A stretch of DNA of 64,000 bases, from the NCBI GenBank assembly GCA_013396525.1, contig VWYX01000342.1, positions 496,001-560,000 of the forward strand. Reading direction: 5' to 3'. A program made the position numbers and the translations under genes. Below the pieces are notes generated by a model. That model was not told the DNA's origin, ran no database searches, and saw only the letters and a list, made by a program, of their open reading frames with translations. Below are positions 25,701-36,922 of this stretch, one piece after another (positions within the stretch are counted from its first letter, which is position 1; each line of letters begins with the position of its first letter). This DNA is from Chaetorhynchus papuensis (Eukaryota > Chordata > Aves > Passeriformes > Rhipiduridae).

Positions 25701-28361
25701 ATATGGCAACCATTTTTAATTTTATCTCACCAAATTTCCTTCATGCTATTTAAGTACTATTCAGCAGACTCATGAATTTTTTCCTATAATGATATAATTA
25801 CCTGGGTTTCCTGAAATGGACTGTTTATGTCAAAATTAGTGTCTCTCAAGTAACACTGTTGAGATATCCTTGGCACTTAAACATGGAACTGACAAGGCTA
25901 AAAATCATTTTAAGGATCCTAAAAATCAATGTATGCATTTCACCCTTTAAATCTTCAGTAGAGAGAATTTGTATTCTTTCCTACATCTGTTTCCAAATAA
26001 CAGAGGAAAAAAAGCTTTCACACATAGCTGAGGGGCATGATGAGAGAAAGTAGGAGTGCCTTAAACTGTACAAATGGCTTCCTTAAAAATTAGCGTTTAT
26101 GATACATATGTGTCACTTTAGCACAGCGGCTACATATACATGTGGGAAGGACCATGTCTATTGCCCTTTCAAGAATGGGTAGTTCCCTCTGTTGCTGTAT
26201 TGCAGCTAGAGATCCAAAAAAATAAATTTCTGGCAAAAAAATACCAAATAAAATCCTTCATCCTGTCATTTTTTATGAATGCTTATTGTTGTCCTCTGAA
26301 CCTTGGTGACCCATCTACAGACCCAAGATAGACTGAGATGTACATAAGTGGATGCACAAATACAAATATTAGTAAGGGATGGGGGTTTTGCCACCTTCTC
26401 TCACGAGGACTAAGTTGCAGTGTTTTGCAGAGCTCCACTCAGCTATGAAGAGTGATGTAAATTCAGGGATTAACACAAAATATATTTATCTTTAGAAGAT
26501 ACAAGCGCATTTTGAGCATTGAGATGTTTTGACCTTCCAGATAACTTGCCTTCAGCACAGTAATATCAAATAAGGATGTTCAATTTAGTTTCACACTGTG
26601 ATTCTGTTTCTGAAATCTGTCGTGCTTGGAAAAGGCTCTGTAACCTGTCTGCATCTACAGAAAACAGAATATAAAGGGACTGTTTAGTCTGCATGACTGT
26701 GAGCCTTGGCTTTTTATTTTATGTATAATTCAAATCCTCCAAAGTGTTTTGATTGCCTTTATTTTTAGTTCTCATTTGGAAGTTTAAACATTTGCTGCAG
26801 GGTTTTAAAACATCTGTTGTTTTTTAGAACAAGAAATGATGGATATTGGATGCGTGGTTTGAGAGAGGTATTGGATAAAAAAGATATATTAAAATTGACT
26901 GGCTCACAGATTAGAACTAGGTATAGAATTCAAATGACTCCCTATATTTCACATAAGCTTCTAAAGGAAAGGAGTACAACATTAGAGACACTGGAAAAGT
27001 GCTATTCAATATTGGTTTTGACTCCACAGAAAATATTTATCAAATTCCTCACTATTCAAAAATATGTTTTGGAAATCACATATGAATACAGAATGTGATT
27101 TGGAAAGAAATGACTGGTTAGCAATTAAGCTGCTTTTTAGTTCCCTTTTTTTTTTTCATAGTGTCTTGCTGATTGTTGTGCTTACTGGGTTATGAAATTC
27201 ACTTTTATCTAAATAAAACATTAAAAACGTATATAAGCTAAACCTATGTGTAATATATGATGACCCATTCTGCTCTAGCGTAAGAATATTTTTAGTACCT
27301 TTATATTGCTTATTTTTCAGTTTACCTTAGAAAAGAACATCACATATAGATTGTATTTAATATAGATTTAACTCTCTTGTCATCATTAAATTTTTTCCTA
27401 TTTGTATTAGGAGTGTGGCACTGAACAGAAGCATGGGACTGTTGTACCTCGCATTACGGGAGACTCCGTATAGCCAGTTGCTAAAAACCTGTGGGCTTCA
27501 CTATTTGCAAAAAAATTATATTGTCAGGTCTGACAGAGAGCAAAGTGACAACTGCTCCCATGGACAGCACTAATTCCATAACATAGCTGCATTTGTTGGG
27601 CCCACAAGAAAAGCCATAAGGGTAAAACCAGCTCCAACCATGCAGAACTAGGAAGCGTCAGCACATAATTTCCCAGGGCTGTGTATGCACTTGGTCCGCC
27701 ACTACGGAGAACATGACAGCTTTCAGAAAGGAACAAAAGCCTAGGTCACTTTTGCATCGATTGCCTGCCACATTTTGTGTTTCAGACCACAGGTAGGAGG
27801 ACAGTCATATAATAAATGTATTCTCCCTCTCACCTTAAGAATTGCCCCACAAGTGCTGCTCTACCATGGCTTTGTTTGACTGACATCACAGGAATTTTGT
27901 TGGCCTCATTCAAACCAAATTCTTGACAGTTTTGCTAGCTTGAACTTCTGGTGAGGTAAACATTTGGCATTCTGCAATGAGGTGATGGACAAAAGTTGAA
28001 GGAATTAATATAAACATTAGCATCTACCCAAATTTTCCATGTCTGTGTGTCTTTGTAAGCTTAGGACAATATTTAAATGCATACTAATAATGAATGCAGA
28101 ATCTATTACTGAATTAAAAAAAAATATTCCATTCAATCATCTGAAGGAAGTGGCTGTGGGTGATGAATTGTGTCAGATCTAGCAAGAAAGAATTTCTTTA
28201 AGTAAATGAAGACATCCCAGAGCAACTTCCAGTGAATACAAGAAAGAAGAGGAGAATACAGTTAGTCTTAAAATGTCTTAACCCTTTTAAAGCAAAGTAA
28301 AGCCAGATGTTGGTGAAATATGTGCATAAAGACAGAAAATTTATGTTTCAGTCTGCACAAT
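22751..28361. other. AT-rich noncoding DNA, no gene recognised
   Basis: No gene can be supported. Open frames of 120 codons (22677-23039, minus) and 134 codons (24817-25221, minus) lack domain signatures; the second crosses a 12-base A run that encodes a phenylalanine string on the minus strand. Homopolymers lie at 23638-23651 (T) and 25021-25032 (A), and a short palindrome at 25581-25600. Confidence 0.55.
25581..25600. repeat. Perfect 9-bp palindrome with 2-nt centre
   Basis: AACTTATTC (25581-25589), centre TT, then GAATAAGTT (25592-25600). The arms are exact. It is short enough that chance is a reasonable explanation in AT-rich DNA. Confidence 0.7.
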
Positions 28362-28366
28362 GTGGT
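28362..28366 (+). repeat. Left target-site duplication GTGGT
   Basis: GTGGT directly precedes the LTR start TGTCATGATT and is repeated directly after its terminal CA at 29512-29516. A 5-bp duplication fits integration by an ERVL-like (or some ERV1-like) integrase and defines the element's boundaries. Confidence 0.85.
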
Positions 28367-29511
28367 TGTCATGATTGGATGCTGGCCCGATGCCAGGCAC
28401 CCACGAGAGTCGCTCACTCACCCTCCCCTGCCACAGCTGGGCAGGGGAGAGAAAGAAAAAAAAATGTTAACGAAGGCTCCATGAGTTGAGATAAGGAGCG
28501 GGAGAATAAAACACTTCAAGGGTAAAACAGGCTTAACTTAAAGTTACAAAGTGAATTTATTGCTTGCAGAATCAGAGGAGGGTAATGAGAAATAAAATAA
28601 GCCCTTAAAACGCCTTTTCCCCCCAACCCCTCCCTCCTTCCCACTGACAGCACAGGCAGACAGGGCATGGGGGTTTTGTCAGTTCATCACCAAGATTCTC
28701 TTCCGCTGTTCTGGGAGAGGAGTCCTTCCCCTGTGAGGCCATGGGGTCCTTCCCACAGGAGACAGTTCTCCATGAACCTCTCTGGCGTGGGTCCACTCTC
28801 ACGAGCAGCAGCCACACCGCACCTGCTTCAGCGTGAGGCCTCCCAAACTACTACAACATGGGTTTCTCATTCCATGGGGTGCAGTCCTCCAAGGACAGGC
28901 TGCTCCAGCCTGGAAGCAGGGCCCTCTCTCTCCACCGGGTCTCCCACTGGATCACAGCCTCCTCCACGGATCCACCTGCTCCGGCACGGGCACCTCCCCC
29001 ATGGGCTGTGGGTGGATCTCTGCATCCCCCGTGGATCCCCACGGGCTGCGGGTGGATCTCTGCATCCCCCGTGGATCCCCATGGGCTGCGGGTGGATCTC
29101 TGCATCCCCCATGGATCCCCATGGGCTGCAGGGGCACAGCTGCTTCACCATGGTCTGCACCACAGCCTGCAGAGGAACCTCGGCTCTGGCGCCTGGAGCA
29201 CCTCCTGCCCCTCCTTCTCCACTGACCTTGGTGTGGCCATGTTGTTTTCCCTCACATGTTCTCACCTCCTCCTCTTCTCTGCCTAGAATCCAAAATCTTG
29301 TGATTTTGTTTTGATTTTCTTCTTGAATATGTCATCACAGAGGCGTTACCAGCCTCTCTTATTGGCCCAGTTTTGGCCAGCAGCGTGTCCATCTTCAGAG
29401 CCATCAGAGATTGGCTCTGCTGGACATGGTGGAAACTTCCCGGAGGTTCTCACGGGAGCCACCTCTGTGGCCCCCCTGCTACCAAAAGCCAGGCCGAGAA
29501 AAACCAATACA
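28367..29511 (+). mobile_element. Solo LTR of an avian ERVL-like endogenous retrovirus
   Basis: The element is 1,145 bp, starts with TGTCATGATT and ends with AACCAATACA, giving the required TG...CA termini. Perfect 5-bp duplications (GTGGT) flank it on both sides, so both ends are intact. The start, the CAGGCACCCACGAGAG segment near the left end and the CCAATACA end match, from memory, a very common avian LTR family usually classed as ERVL-like, in plus orientation. AATAAA hexamers lie at 28505-28510 and 28591-28596. No primer-binding site, gag, pol or env follows, because the right flank is the target duplication; the provirus was therefore reduced by LTR-LTR recombination, or only this LTR remained. 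The middle is very GC-rich and carries a 40-bp minisatellite. All long open frames inside (for example 28667-29314, plus) are by-products of composition and the repeat. Confidence 0.85.
29003..29130 (+). repeat. 40-bp minisatellite inside the LTR (3 copies plus a partial)
   Basis: A unit beginning GGGCTGYGGGTGGATCTCTG recurs at 29003, 29043 and 29083 with an exact 40-bp period, and a truncated fourth copy begins at 29123. Copies differ by only a few C/T changes. As 40 is not a multiple of 3, each successive copy is read in a different frame, which is why all three plus frames show the same tryptophan/serine-rich peptide motif here. LTRs of this family seem to have fewer units from memory, so this may be a local expansion. 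Confidence 0.85.
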
Positions 29512-29516
29512 GTGGT
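29512..29516 (+). repeat. Right target-site duplication GTGGT
   Basis: GTGGT follows the terminal CA of the LTR and matches 28362-28366 exactly. Confidence 0.85.
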
Positions 29517-32500
29517 GCATATTTGTACATCCTCAAAACAAAGCTGGCAAGAAAACAATTCTACCTTATCTCATTAGAAAGCATGTAACCTTTTCACTGG
29601 AATTAAATTCAATATGCCACTTTAATTGGGGAAACTAACAGGGAATTCTTTTCGTGTAATGTAAGATGGTCAAAAATATTAGGAAGTTGTATTTACCTCA
29701 GTTTATTACTTCTTACCTTTCTGGTCTGTTTTGGACAAATCTCTATAGTCTTTGGAGTCTGTATTATTTTATTTTCCTAGTTCATCTCTTATATGGAAAA
29801 TCCTTTGGCATCCCTATGTGAATGGGAGAGGAGCTGGTTCTGAACTGGCTATTTAACACCATAAGCCTCTAACCTTAGTCTGAAGGGATGAGATCTACTT
29901 ACCCAGCTAGTCTGAAATAAGAGGTGTAAATAAACCAAAAGAACTAGTATCAATGGTGGTACTATATTTCTAACTTTTAGGTTTTACCTAAAAGTAAAGA
30001 TTAAATCCTAAAAGATTTGATCTTGTTGTTTCTACACTTGGACATACATTCCAGGTGACAAATTTTATATGACTGCATATCTTTGGTATTACTAGATAAG
30101 TCTTGCTCTCTATTAAAATATTTGATATAGATGATTATATATTTTAATTTTTCTGTTCTAGAGAAGATAAGAGTCTCAGACTTCTTGTAATGTAAAAATC
30201 TATCTACTTTTTATCCTTATTTGAATTTCTTGCAGGACAGCATATTTTGCTCATACTTTTTATAATATTATCATTAGATATACAATTCCTCTTTTACATT
30301 TTCATAGTAGAACCTGGAAAAACAAATAAAAAAAGATTTTTCTGATTTCTATTTGTGCAGAAGTAAATAAGTTTTCATACTTTTGATATATGTTCTCATA
30401 CTGCTTGTCTATTTCTTTTTCTTTTTTTCTTGTTGCTGGATTATATGTTCTTGGTTTCTACCTGCTTTTTCCAGACTCATTGTAGAAATGGGTCTGGTGT
30501 ACTTTTTATAGTCAGCATGAGTCCAGGTGAAAAAGATTTGCTTTCTGTTTTTAGATAGTTATATTATTTCATATTATTTTTCCAGGAATCATTCTTCCAA
30601 GTCACTGGTTTTTGTCTTCTGATATATTTCAAAATTTTTTCTTTATATAACTTTCTTTTTCTCTACAGTAAATTGTGTTAGAAACCAATTCCTTCATTTA
30701 TCTCCAACCTACAAATTTCAGTTTTAATTTATTTTCAACTGGTTTATTTCTTTTATATTGATTTTAGTATTTCTTTTTCAATAAAAAACTTTTCCTATAT
30801 GTTAAAAGAAATTGCTGTAGCATCAAATGTCCTATTAAATTACTTCATATTAACAATGCATATGAACCCCTTAAAACTGTTGTTTTGACCCTTAAGTGGA
30901 AAAGGGGGCAGGAGACATAAAGCAAACCTCCATCCTCCTCCATTTTTTTCAAGAAGAACACCAAGGCAAGAGATTTTAAATAATGTCTATATTTGGTAAA
31001 AAACCAAGCTCTAATGATGTTCATCGCCTTTTAATACAGTAAGATCAAAAAATTGAAACCATCAGTCTTCCTTTACAAAGAATATTTTGCTAACAATCCA
31101 AATTGAAATAGTATAAGAAAACAACAAGAAGCATTTTTTTTCCAGGGCAAACAACCTCAGGAGGATGACAGGAGTGCCACATCTTTCAGCAGTCTGCACT
31201 TCTGCCCCACTCCCTGGCTAGGATGTCAAACTTCCTTCTCTTTGGAATAAACAAAGTGAGTTCCACAGAGATGGCAACTTTCTTGGTCTTGGACTTTTTC
31301 TATGAAAGACTGTGATGGCAATTGTGTTGATATTGTGGAAATGCAAATTTTTTCTTCATTCATTCTACCGGGTGAAATGGCTAATTTTTACTTTTTCGAG
31401 TCACATGAAGGTCAGGAACTTCATTTTTTTAACAATTTCAAAGCTTTCTTTGACACAAAAGCTATGCCTTGTATGGCTTGCGATAACACAGAGAGGAGGA
31501 AGAGCCTCTTCTTGAGCACATAAGCACATGTGGGTGAGAAATACTTTTTCACATAGTCTGAGCATCCAGCAATATTCCCAAGCAAAGATTTTTGCTAATT
31601 GATTTGCATCCATAATTGCTAGACAGAAATATGACAGAAAAATAAACACCAAGTAAAGAAACAACTCTATAATAGGTCACAAAATAAAATCTTGTCTACT
31701 TCTCTTAATATGTTTCGAAAAGTTACTGCAGAAAATTAATCTTGGTCATTTTTCTATGAGTAACTTGCTCTGCATATAACTATGATGGAAAATCTCTGGG
31801 CAAGATTGGCTTTTCAAGGGGTTTCTTGGTAAGATCACAAAAATATACCAAGCTCAGCTATCCAAGTGGGCATCTTCATAGAGGGCATGGCCAGAGCAAC
31901 CCTCACAAGCTCAGCACAAGCATGAACTGATAAATATTTGGGGTTTTGTTCAATTTTTCCATAACAAAAATGAGCTTAATACATTACGAGGCTAAGCACA
32001 TACCACTATAGAGCAGAAAAAAGAGACTTCTCATTTTATTTTTATTCAATGGATAAATTTTTCACAACCCACTTGTTTGTAAGATCATAATGGTACAGAA
32101 AGTAATATATTTTATTCTTGAAATAAAAAAAAGCATTTTCATTAACACTGAATATGAATTTCTAATGGAAAATACATTTTTTCTGCTCTCACTATCACAT
32201 ATTTATATAAAGAATTAATTTAACCAGAAAGAAAATCTTTTTTAGAAAAAAAATTAAGTAGAGCAAAGAAAATCTAATTAACTAAATTAGTGCAACAACT
32301 AAATGAATAATTTTCCTTGACTTCCTGGCTCTTGAGAGCCTTGCTGCAATGTCCTATTAATGTTCTCAATTATTAATACTATTAGTTTAGTAATAAAAAC
32401 AGTGTCTTTTCAAAGAATGTTTATTACCTTACACATTTTTTGTAGCCAGCTATAAACTATCCTGGATACATACTAAATAATAAAAAAATCACAATTATCC

Positions 32501-32784
32501 TAGCTGTAGTGAGTTCTTTTCACTCTCCTCCATTTGGCAGAACAGAGTATCTCAATGATAATATATTTTTAGTTTTAATGCAACATGGAAAAAACCCATA
32601 GTAAATGGATGCACTCATATATTCCAGGGCAGAAAATGAACTCAGACGAAGCAAATTTAACAGTCTAGGTGATGAAGTTTGAGAGTCAAATTAAAAAAAG
32701 CTGTGTTTTTATCACTCTGAGCTGTGAGTGCGGTTGTTCAGTAATTCCAGCTTGGAAAATCTACTTCAGGTCTACATGACATTT
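29517..32784. other. AT-rich noncoding DNA, no gene recognised
   Basis: No exon, RNA gene or transposon was recognised. The stretch from about 29.65 to 31.1 kb is notably T-rich on the plus strand. A perfect 10-bp hairpin is at 29973-29995. Open frames at about 31.3-31.66 kb on both strands are phenylalanine/leucine-rich and look random. Confidence 0.55.
29973..29995. repeat. Perfect 10-bp hairpin, 3-nt loop
   Basis: ACTTTTAGGT (29973-29982), loop TTT, then ACCTAAAAGT (29986-29995). An imperfect second hairpin (GATTAAATC...GATTTGATC) follows within about 30 bp. Confidence 0.8.
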
Positions 32785-33240
32785 GCTGTTGGAGTGAGTC
32801 CAAAGAAGGGCCATAAAGATGCTCAGAGGGCTGGAGCACCTCTCCTGTGGAGACAGGCTGAGAGAGCTGCAGTTGTTCAGTCTGGAGAAGAGAAGGCTGT
32901 GGGGAGCACCTTCCAATACCTAAAGGGGCCTACAAAAGCACTGGGGAGGGACTTTTCACAAGGGCATGTAGTGATGGGACAAGAGGGAATGGCTTTACAC
33001 TGAAAATGAGTAGGTTAAGATTAGATATTTGGAAGAAATTCTTGACTATGAGGGTGGTGGCACACTGGAACAGGCTGCCCAGAGAAGCTGTGGGTGCCCC
33101 ATCTCTGGAAGTGTTCAAGGCCAGGTTGGATGGGGCTTTGAGCAACCCGGTCTAGTGGAAAGTGTCCTTGCATGTGGCAGGGGGATTGGAATTAGGTGCT
33201 ATTTAAGGTCCCTTCCAACCCAAGCTGTTCTATGATACTA
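32785..33240 (+). mobile_element. CR1 LINE, 5'-truncated 3' fragment
   Basis: The sequence runs through landmarks of the avian CR1 3' end: GGCCATAAAGATGCTCAGAG, GGAGCACCTCTCCTGTGGAG, TGGAACAGGCTGCCCAGAGA, then GGTCCCTTCCAACCCAAGCT and a tail related to the ATTCTATG repeat (TTCTATGATACTACAAT). It covers the end of ORF2 and the 3' UTR. The reading frame is broken; short open frames at 32728-33003 and 33029-33235 are CR1 read partly out of frame. CR1 moves by target-primed reverse transcription and normally leaves 5'-truncated copies like this. No clear target duplication is seen. Confidence 0.92.
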
Positions 33241-36200
33241 CAATATGATTAGTAACTGTAATTTAATTATATATAAAATCTGTATGTAATTTAACCATGT
33301 GGACAGTAGGATGCTTTGTCTCTCAACAACAGGCTTCTGGACCTAAGAAAATATAGTTTCAGATAACTCTGAGGGTTTGTGTTTGAATTTAAGTGTTTTA
33401 TCTTCTGAAATGTTTACTTACTTGCAATAGATCAGAATCATCAGCAACTTCCATTGTCACCCAAACAGACATCTGTTCTTGCAGCACTAGTCTGATATGG
33501 AGGTACTCTCCATGCCATTACTGAACTTCATCCCCTTCTACTCTATGTTTCTCTTGTCTGGCTACTCTTTTGTTTTTTCTGTAAGGGTCTGTTTCTTGGT
33601 GTGAGACCTTTTGAGACACCCAGAACAAAAGAAAACAGCCACAGCATCAATACAGCACTACTGCCTCTGCAAGGGCCTTGTGCAAGGTTAGGATCTAATT
33701 TCTGAGATGATTTCTGTTCTGACATAAGTAGAGAAGAATATTACTCTTTGACCAAAATAATCTCTTCAGTAGAAAATAGGGAAGAAATAAACTCACAGTC
33801 TCTCATCAGCTCCTTTGTTAAAGCAACAGGGAATGACAATTCTAGGACCAACTTTGAAATGAGTATTTCAACGGGCTCAGCAAAAATCTTCTTTTTAATG
33901 GAACATGTGTTTCATATGCAATGAGACAGCTGGTCCAAACAGACGTATCTTGGCAAACCCTATTTCTATGGCAGAGAGACACAAAATCAATGTGAATGGG
34001 AGTTCATTTTAAAATGACTCATTAACTTACAAGTTTCACTTCCATCTAAAGATATTTAATCTGTTCCTGTTGCAAGACTGATTGTTGAAATTTATACTTG
34101 TGAATTATTGTAATTAATTAATTTAATGGCAATGGCAAAAGAGAAATGGACCCTAATAGCACTTTTATAAGGAACAGACTACATACCTAGGCGGTCCCAT
34201 TGACTTCACTCTCAAAAAGAGCAGGTGTATTGAAACAGATGTTTGCAAATGCCTAATAGGAAATAAGCATGTCAGATAAATTGCATCCTCCTTCCTAGTT
34301 TGGTTAAATGTATAGGCTGTGGATCACAAACCCGTCTAAAATATTGTACTTGAGTTCAATTCCTTTGGGGAAAGTAAAATGAAGTACTATTCTTGGAAAA
34401 GGGGAATTATTAAGAAATCGGATGTTCTTATCTATTATTCCATAAAATAAGAAACAGAGAAGCTGGTAAATTTTTCAGACAGTCATTTTTAGAGCTATAT
34501 TTCTGCTCATGGTCTTAGAGAGTATGCTCATTGAGAAGCTGAAATGTGTGTAACTTTACATAGGATTGTTTCTAGTTCAAATTAGTGGAGCTTGCTATGA
34601 AGTGTTAAGACGTATTATAGAAAGACAGTGATAAATTATTAATTTCAATTAAATAAACTCTACTTGCAAGGTGAAATAGCATCTTGCATATTTTCAGGGA
34701 GAAGTAAGGTCTTTATCTGACATAGTTTCCTTTTTCCAGTGCTCCAATAGGTAAGCTTTCTTGCTTTTATCTGTAAGTCTGACTGGGTCTGACAGTTGTT
34801 TGTGTGTCACAGAGATCAGAAAGACCATGTTTACATTATAAGGCTGAATTGCAGTGTTGTGATATTACATAGTATTTTCTTTTCTTTCCTTAAAACTTGC
34901 TGCCATTAATAAGCCATTAATAAATTCTTCTTCCTTTTGGCACGTGTTTCTTCTATTTCTTTTTAATTTGCCTTTCATTCTCATTCCTCCTGAAGGAATT
35001 AAAAATTAGGTTAAATTCAAAGTCTCCCTGTTTTGAAGAAAAAGAACATTTATTAAAACCTGTATTTTCCATTGGGATATTATTCTAGCAGGAGGTTGTC
35101 ACCTCTCTCTTTCTTTCTCTCTCTCTCTCTCTGTCTGGGCACTTACCTAAGACTTGTCTTACAAGATCATGCCAGCAGAAAAAGAGAGGGAAAATTGACA
35201 CTACTTAGCCTACTAGGAGATGTATGCAGAAGACAAGGTGGAGGCTGCATCAAGCAAATATAAACTTTTCTTTCAGTCTAAAAACTAATTGGAATGCAAA
35301 ACTTGATGTCTGGGTAGGCTTGAGCTATCTCAAAGGTCAACCATTTTCCTCTGGTTACTTATTCATGCCCTGTTTCATAGTTTGGAGTCATTTGTCAGTG
35401 TGAAAAGCAGAGGTTCATTGATCCCTTAGCTGAGCCTTTGGTATTCTTCAGACCATGATGAATCATTGTCCATGCAACTGCTGCTCTGTGTTCACTTTCA
35501 ACTGCATTACTGTCCCTGGACATCTTTCGAGCATGCAGGACACAATAGTGACTTTTCAGTGTTTAAAAAATGGGCTGGAAAAACAGAGGAAATTTTCCTA
35601 GTGTAGTCTTTAACTATGTTTTAATGCTCAAATCAGAAAGGATTCAAAAAAGGCTAACACTCCTATTGTGGACTGGTAAGGATAAAAGTATAATAAAAGA
35701 ATGTAGCATAACATAACTGATGCAACATTTACTGACTGCCCAGCATAATTTACTGTAGGGAGATTTGAGCTACCAAACACAGCTAATGTCTAGTAAATTA
35801 GCTAGTGGCACCAGACAGCAACATGCAGTTTTGCATGCTAGGTAGCAAAAACATTAGCATGAAATAGCATTTTGGTCTGTTCAGTGTGTTAAAATCCATA
35901 CAGAAACAAAATGTTTCCCCTTTTGATGAATATTTCAAATACGTGAGCTTTTGTCTGAGGGTGAAACTGATGGGACAAACAGGGCAGAGTGCTATGGCCC
36001 TGTTGATTCAGCTTCTCCTTGCCTGCCGTGTCTCCTCCAGGACACAGTGTGGCACAGGCACTGGCCTAAAAGGTCTGTCAGGTGGAGTGTGAAAAAACTC
36101 CTTCATGGTGTCAACAGGACAGAAGACAAATACAATACAAAGAATTGGCAGCAGAAGTTACTGCATGACACAATGCAGTCTTCCAGCATTTCATATTCAG

Positions 36201-36825
36201 CCCTACCTCCTTCCAGTTCTGATATAACTTCTCCTTTTTATCTTTACAACACCCTGCCGCTCTAACATCAGTGGAAATCATTCACTTGTGCTTTCGATTA
36301 GGCCTTGCTTCCTCCAAGACAGACAACAGCAAACTGATCTGTAAGCTCCTGGAAATCCCAAGGAATCCGAGTGTCTGCCCTTCAGACTCAAGCCATGCTG
36401 TTTCTGCTCGGAATTTTCCTGTACTCCCATACTGCACTCCAGCCTTCCAATTTTCTGTAGAGTGATGATTGATGTGTTACCCAAAGACTGATTTTTATCT
36501 CAATGGCTGTTTTCTACTGAAGTTCTCTTCTCCTATTTCCCTTAACCTTTATCATCTTATCCAGGTAGATTTATTGCACCCATCTCTCAGTTTCTAACTC
36601 CAACACATGAATGTAACTGAAAGATATCTCAGACCTTCAGCTTTCTTCTGAAGAAGCAGGAAGAAAGCTCAGTATGCTTCCACCATTTCATCTGTTTATT
36701 GAACAGCACCAACTTGGTTAACTATTACAATAAGTTAACATCAAGCTACTTCATGTGGGTGTATATTGGCAAGTTCTTTGGGCCTTACATTATAAAAAAC
36801 TTTTTCTCCATTTCTTTCCTGTTAG
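33241..36825. other. AT-rich noncoding DNA upstream of the candidate exon
   Basis: No gene was recognised. It contains a CT microsatellite at 35103-35136. Open frames at 35.88-36.27 kb (plus) have slightly higher GC but no recognisable domain or paired splice sites. Confidence 0.5.
35103..35136. repeat. (CT)n microsatellite
   Basis: An interrupted CT run with CTTT variants, ending in CTGTCTG. It is likely polymorphic in length. Confidence 0.85.
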
Positions 36826-36922
36826 TCCACTGACATCACAAGTGAATTGTGAAGTTTCCAGAGGAGAACAGAAAATTTTCCTGACTGAAACAGCAGAAGA
36901 TCTGATGATCACTTACAGAGGA
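36826..36922 (+). CDS. Candidate internal coding exon of an unidentified gene
   Basis: A 97-bp segment is bounded by a pyrimidine-rich acceptor (TTTCTTTCCTGTTAG, AG at 36824-36825) and a strong donor (GTAAGT from 36923). Only one of the three plus frames is open across it; the other two hit stops early. Reading it with one leading base to complete a codon gives a hydrophilic peptide containing VNCEVSRGEQKIFLTE and ending EDLMITYRG exactly at the donor, so the upstream junction splits a codon after its second base and the downstream junction is phase 0. I could not match the peptide to a family. No partner exon was found with confidence, so any host gene would have introns extending beyond this window. 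Alternatives are a chance ORF between cryptic splice sites or a noncoding-RNA exon. Confidence 0.35.

Noticed and set aside
26817..27098. 93-codon plus frame with a TTGTTTTTTAG acceptor-like start and a possible early GT donor
   Set aside because: The donor context (GAGAG|GTATTG) is weak, the rest of the frame is AT-driven lysine/isoleucine-rich sequence, and the peptide resembles nothing known.
28667..29314. 215-codon plus-strand open frame and several overlapping 130-140-codon frames on both strands
   Set aside because: They lie inside the solo LTR and result from its GC-rich composition and 40-bp minisatellite; the same peptide motif appears in every frame because the period is not a multiple of 3.
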